Made by a program: the position numbers and the translations under genes
Part shown: positions 6,542 to 7,598 of the stretch, piece by piece
How positions within the stretch are numbered: the stretch's first letter is position 1
Layout: each line of letters starts with the position of its first letter
Source of the DNA: Streptomyces sp. NRRL WC-3549
GTDB lineage: Bacteria > Actinomycetota > Actinomycetes > Streptomycetales > Streptomycetaceae
DNA length: 7,598 nt
Direction of reading: 5' to 3'
NCBI RefSeq assembly: GCF_000721935.1
Contig: NZ_KL585414.1
Span: 211,631 to 219,228, forward strand
Notes under the pieces: model-generated
What the model was told of the DNA's origin: nothing
Seen by the model: only the letters and a program-made list of their open reading frames with translations
Database searches by the model: none

Positions 6542-7598
6542 TGAACGAGAACGTCGACCACCGCGTACCGGTCCTCATCGTGGGCGGCTCCCTGGTGGGC
6601 CTGTCCGCCTCCCTCTTCCTGAGCCGGCTCGGCGTCCGCCACCTCCTCGTCGAGAAGCACGCGGGCACCTCCACCCACCCGCGGGGGCGCGGCAACAACG
6701 TCCGCACGATGGAGCTCTTCCGGACGGCCGGGGCGGAGCGGCTGATCCGGGACGCCGCTTCGGTGCTGGCGGAGAACCACGGCATCCTGCAGGCGGCCTC
6801 GCTCACCGGGGACGACCAGGAGTGGCTGTTCAAGGAGATCGACCCCGGCGGCGGGCTGGCCCGGTTCAGTCCGAGCGGCTGGTGTCTGTGCAGCCAGAAC
6901 GATCTGGAGCCGGTGCTGGTCGAGCATGCGCGCGCCCAGGGCAGCGATCTGCGGTTCTCCGCGGAACTGCTCAGCTTCGACCAGGACCCGGACGGGGTGA
7001 GCGCCGTGGTGAAGGACCGGGAGACCGGGGAGCACACCACGGTGCGCGCCGACTACCTCGTGGCGGCGGACGGGCCGCGCAGTCCGATCCGGGAGCAGTT
7101 GCGGATCGGGCAGTCGGGTCCCGGGGACCTGTTCCACAACGTGAGCATCACCTTCCGGTCCCGGGACCTGGCCTCGGTGGTCGGCGAACGGCGTTTCATC
7201 GTCTGCTATCTGACGAGCCCGGACGCGGACGGGGCGCTGCTGCCCGTGGACAACGAGGAGCGCTGGGTGTTCCACGCGCCGTGGAAGCCCGAGCTCGGCG
7301 AGACACTGGAGGACTTCACCGACGAGCGGTGCGCCGAGCACATCCGCCGGGCGGTCGGCGCGCCGGGGCTCGACGTCGAGATCACGGGCAAGGCGCCGTG
7401 GCACGCCGCGGAGCGGGTGGCCGAACGGTACGGGGCGGGCCGTGTCTTCCTGGCGGGCGACTCCGCCCACGAGATGTCCCCGACCGGGGCGTTCGGCTCC
7501 AACACCGGTATCCAGGACGCGCACAACCTGGCGTGGAAGCTGGCCGCCGTGGTGAACGGGGAGGCCGGCCCGGGTCTTCTGGACCCGTACGAGGCGGA
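6541..7598 (+). CDS. FAD-dependent aromatic polyketide hydroxylase (3' partial, WhiE-ORFVIII type)
   Basis: The visible 352 residues belong to the class A flavoprotein aromatic hydroxylases (PHBH-fold, NAD(P)H-dependent) that add oxygen to polyketide rings. The N-terminal Rossmann motif is VLIVGGSLVGLSASLFL, with GGSLVG at 15-20; Ser in place of the third motif glycine is common in polyketide hydroxylases. The DG motif is AADGPRSPIRE (175-185), which contacts FAD and NAD(P)H. The GD motif is VFLAGDSAHEMSPTG (302-316), followed by GSNTGIQDAHNLAWKL, which binds the FAD ribityl and pyrophosphate. The frame is open to the window edge. Related enzymes exceed 500 residues, so the substrate-side C-terminal region is missing. 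It diverges from the operon, exactly as WhiE-ORFVIII does in S. coelicolor. It probably acts on the cyclised pigment intermediate. Confidence 0.95.
   Translation, partial: MNENVDHRVPVLIVGGSLVGLSASLFLSRLGVRHLLVEKHAGTSTHPRGRGNNVRTMELFRTAGAERLIRDAASVLAENHGILQAASLTGDDQEWLFKEIDPGGGLARFSPSGWCLCSQNDLEPVLVEHARAQGSDLRFSAELLSFDQDPDGVSAVVKDRETGEHTTVRADYLVAADGPRSPIREQLRIGQSGPGDLFHNVSITFRSRDLASVVGERRFIVCYLTSPDADGALLPVDNEERWVFHAPWKPELGETLEDFTDERCAEHIRRAVGAPGLDVEITGKAPWHAAERVAERYGAGRVFLAGDSAHEMSPTGAFGSNTGIQDAHNLAWKLAAVVNGEAGPGLLDPYEA

Noticed and set aside
6463..7524. Long minus-strand open frame opposite the FAD hydroxylase
   Set aside because: The plus strand encodes all three flavoprotein motifs with strong third-position bias; the minus frame has no recognisable domain.

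Overview
This window is high-GC actinobacterial DNA with strong G/C bias at third codon positions, most likely from a Streptomyces. It carries a type II (aromatic) polyketide synthase locus. Gene content and order match the whiE-type spore-pigment loci (whiE of S. coelicolor; sch and cur are relatives). This identification rests on remembered family features and synteny, not on a database search.

Layout, left to right. (1) Positions 1-939, + strand: an O-methyltransferase-family gene entering from the left edge, with an apparent 1-base frameshift near 38-46. (2) Positions 940-1009: a short convergent gap holding a long GC-rich hairpin, probably a terminator. (3) Positions 1010-6269, - strand: a compact seven-gene operon. 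In transcription order it encodes a SchA/CurD-like protein with an antibiotic-biosynthesis-monooxygenase-like N-terminus, a cupin of the TcmJ/WhiE-ORFII type, ketosynthase KS-alpha, chain length factor KS-beta, acyl carrier protein, a single-domain aromatase/cyclase, and a TcmI-type cyclase. (4) Positions 6270-6540: a divergent intergenic region with a perfect 16-bp palindrome and an unusual leader arrangement. (5) Positions 6541 to the right edge, + strand: an FAD-dependent aromatic hydroxylase, the WhiE-ORFVIII counterpart, cut off by the window.

How the genes work together (inference from family knowledge): KS-alpha/KS-beta and the ACP build a poly-beta-ketone from malonyl units. The aromatase/cyclase folds and aromatises the first rings, and the TcmI-type cyclase and cupin assist later ring closures. 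The SchA/CurD-like protein and the FAD hydroxylase probably oxidise the aromatic product, and the methyltransferase may methylate it. There is no ketoreductase, malonyltransferase or phosphopantetheinyl transferase in the window. The missing ketoreductase fits a non-reduced polyphenolic pigment; the other two are normally borrowed from primary metabolism. Genes in the operon are tightly packed: GTGA and ATGA start/stop overlaps flank KS-alpha, and 1-19 nt gaps separate the downstream genes. The main exception is a 75-nt gap with a hairpin between the first and second genes.

Most worth a second look: the leader upstream of the FAD hydroxylase, a catalytic-base gap in the methyltransferase, Glu at the KS-beta position usually held by Gln, and the internally duplicated SchA/CurD-like protein of unknown biochemical role.
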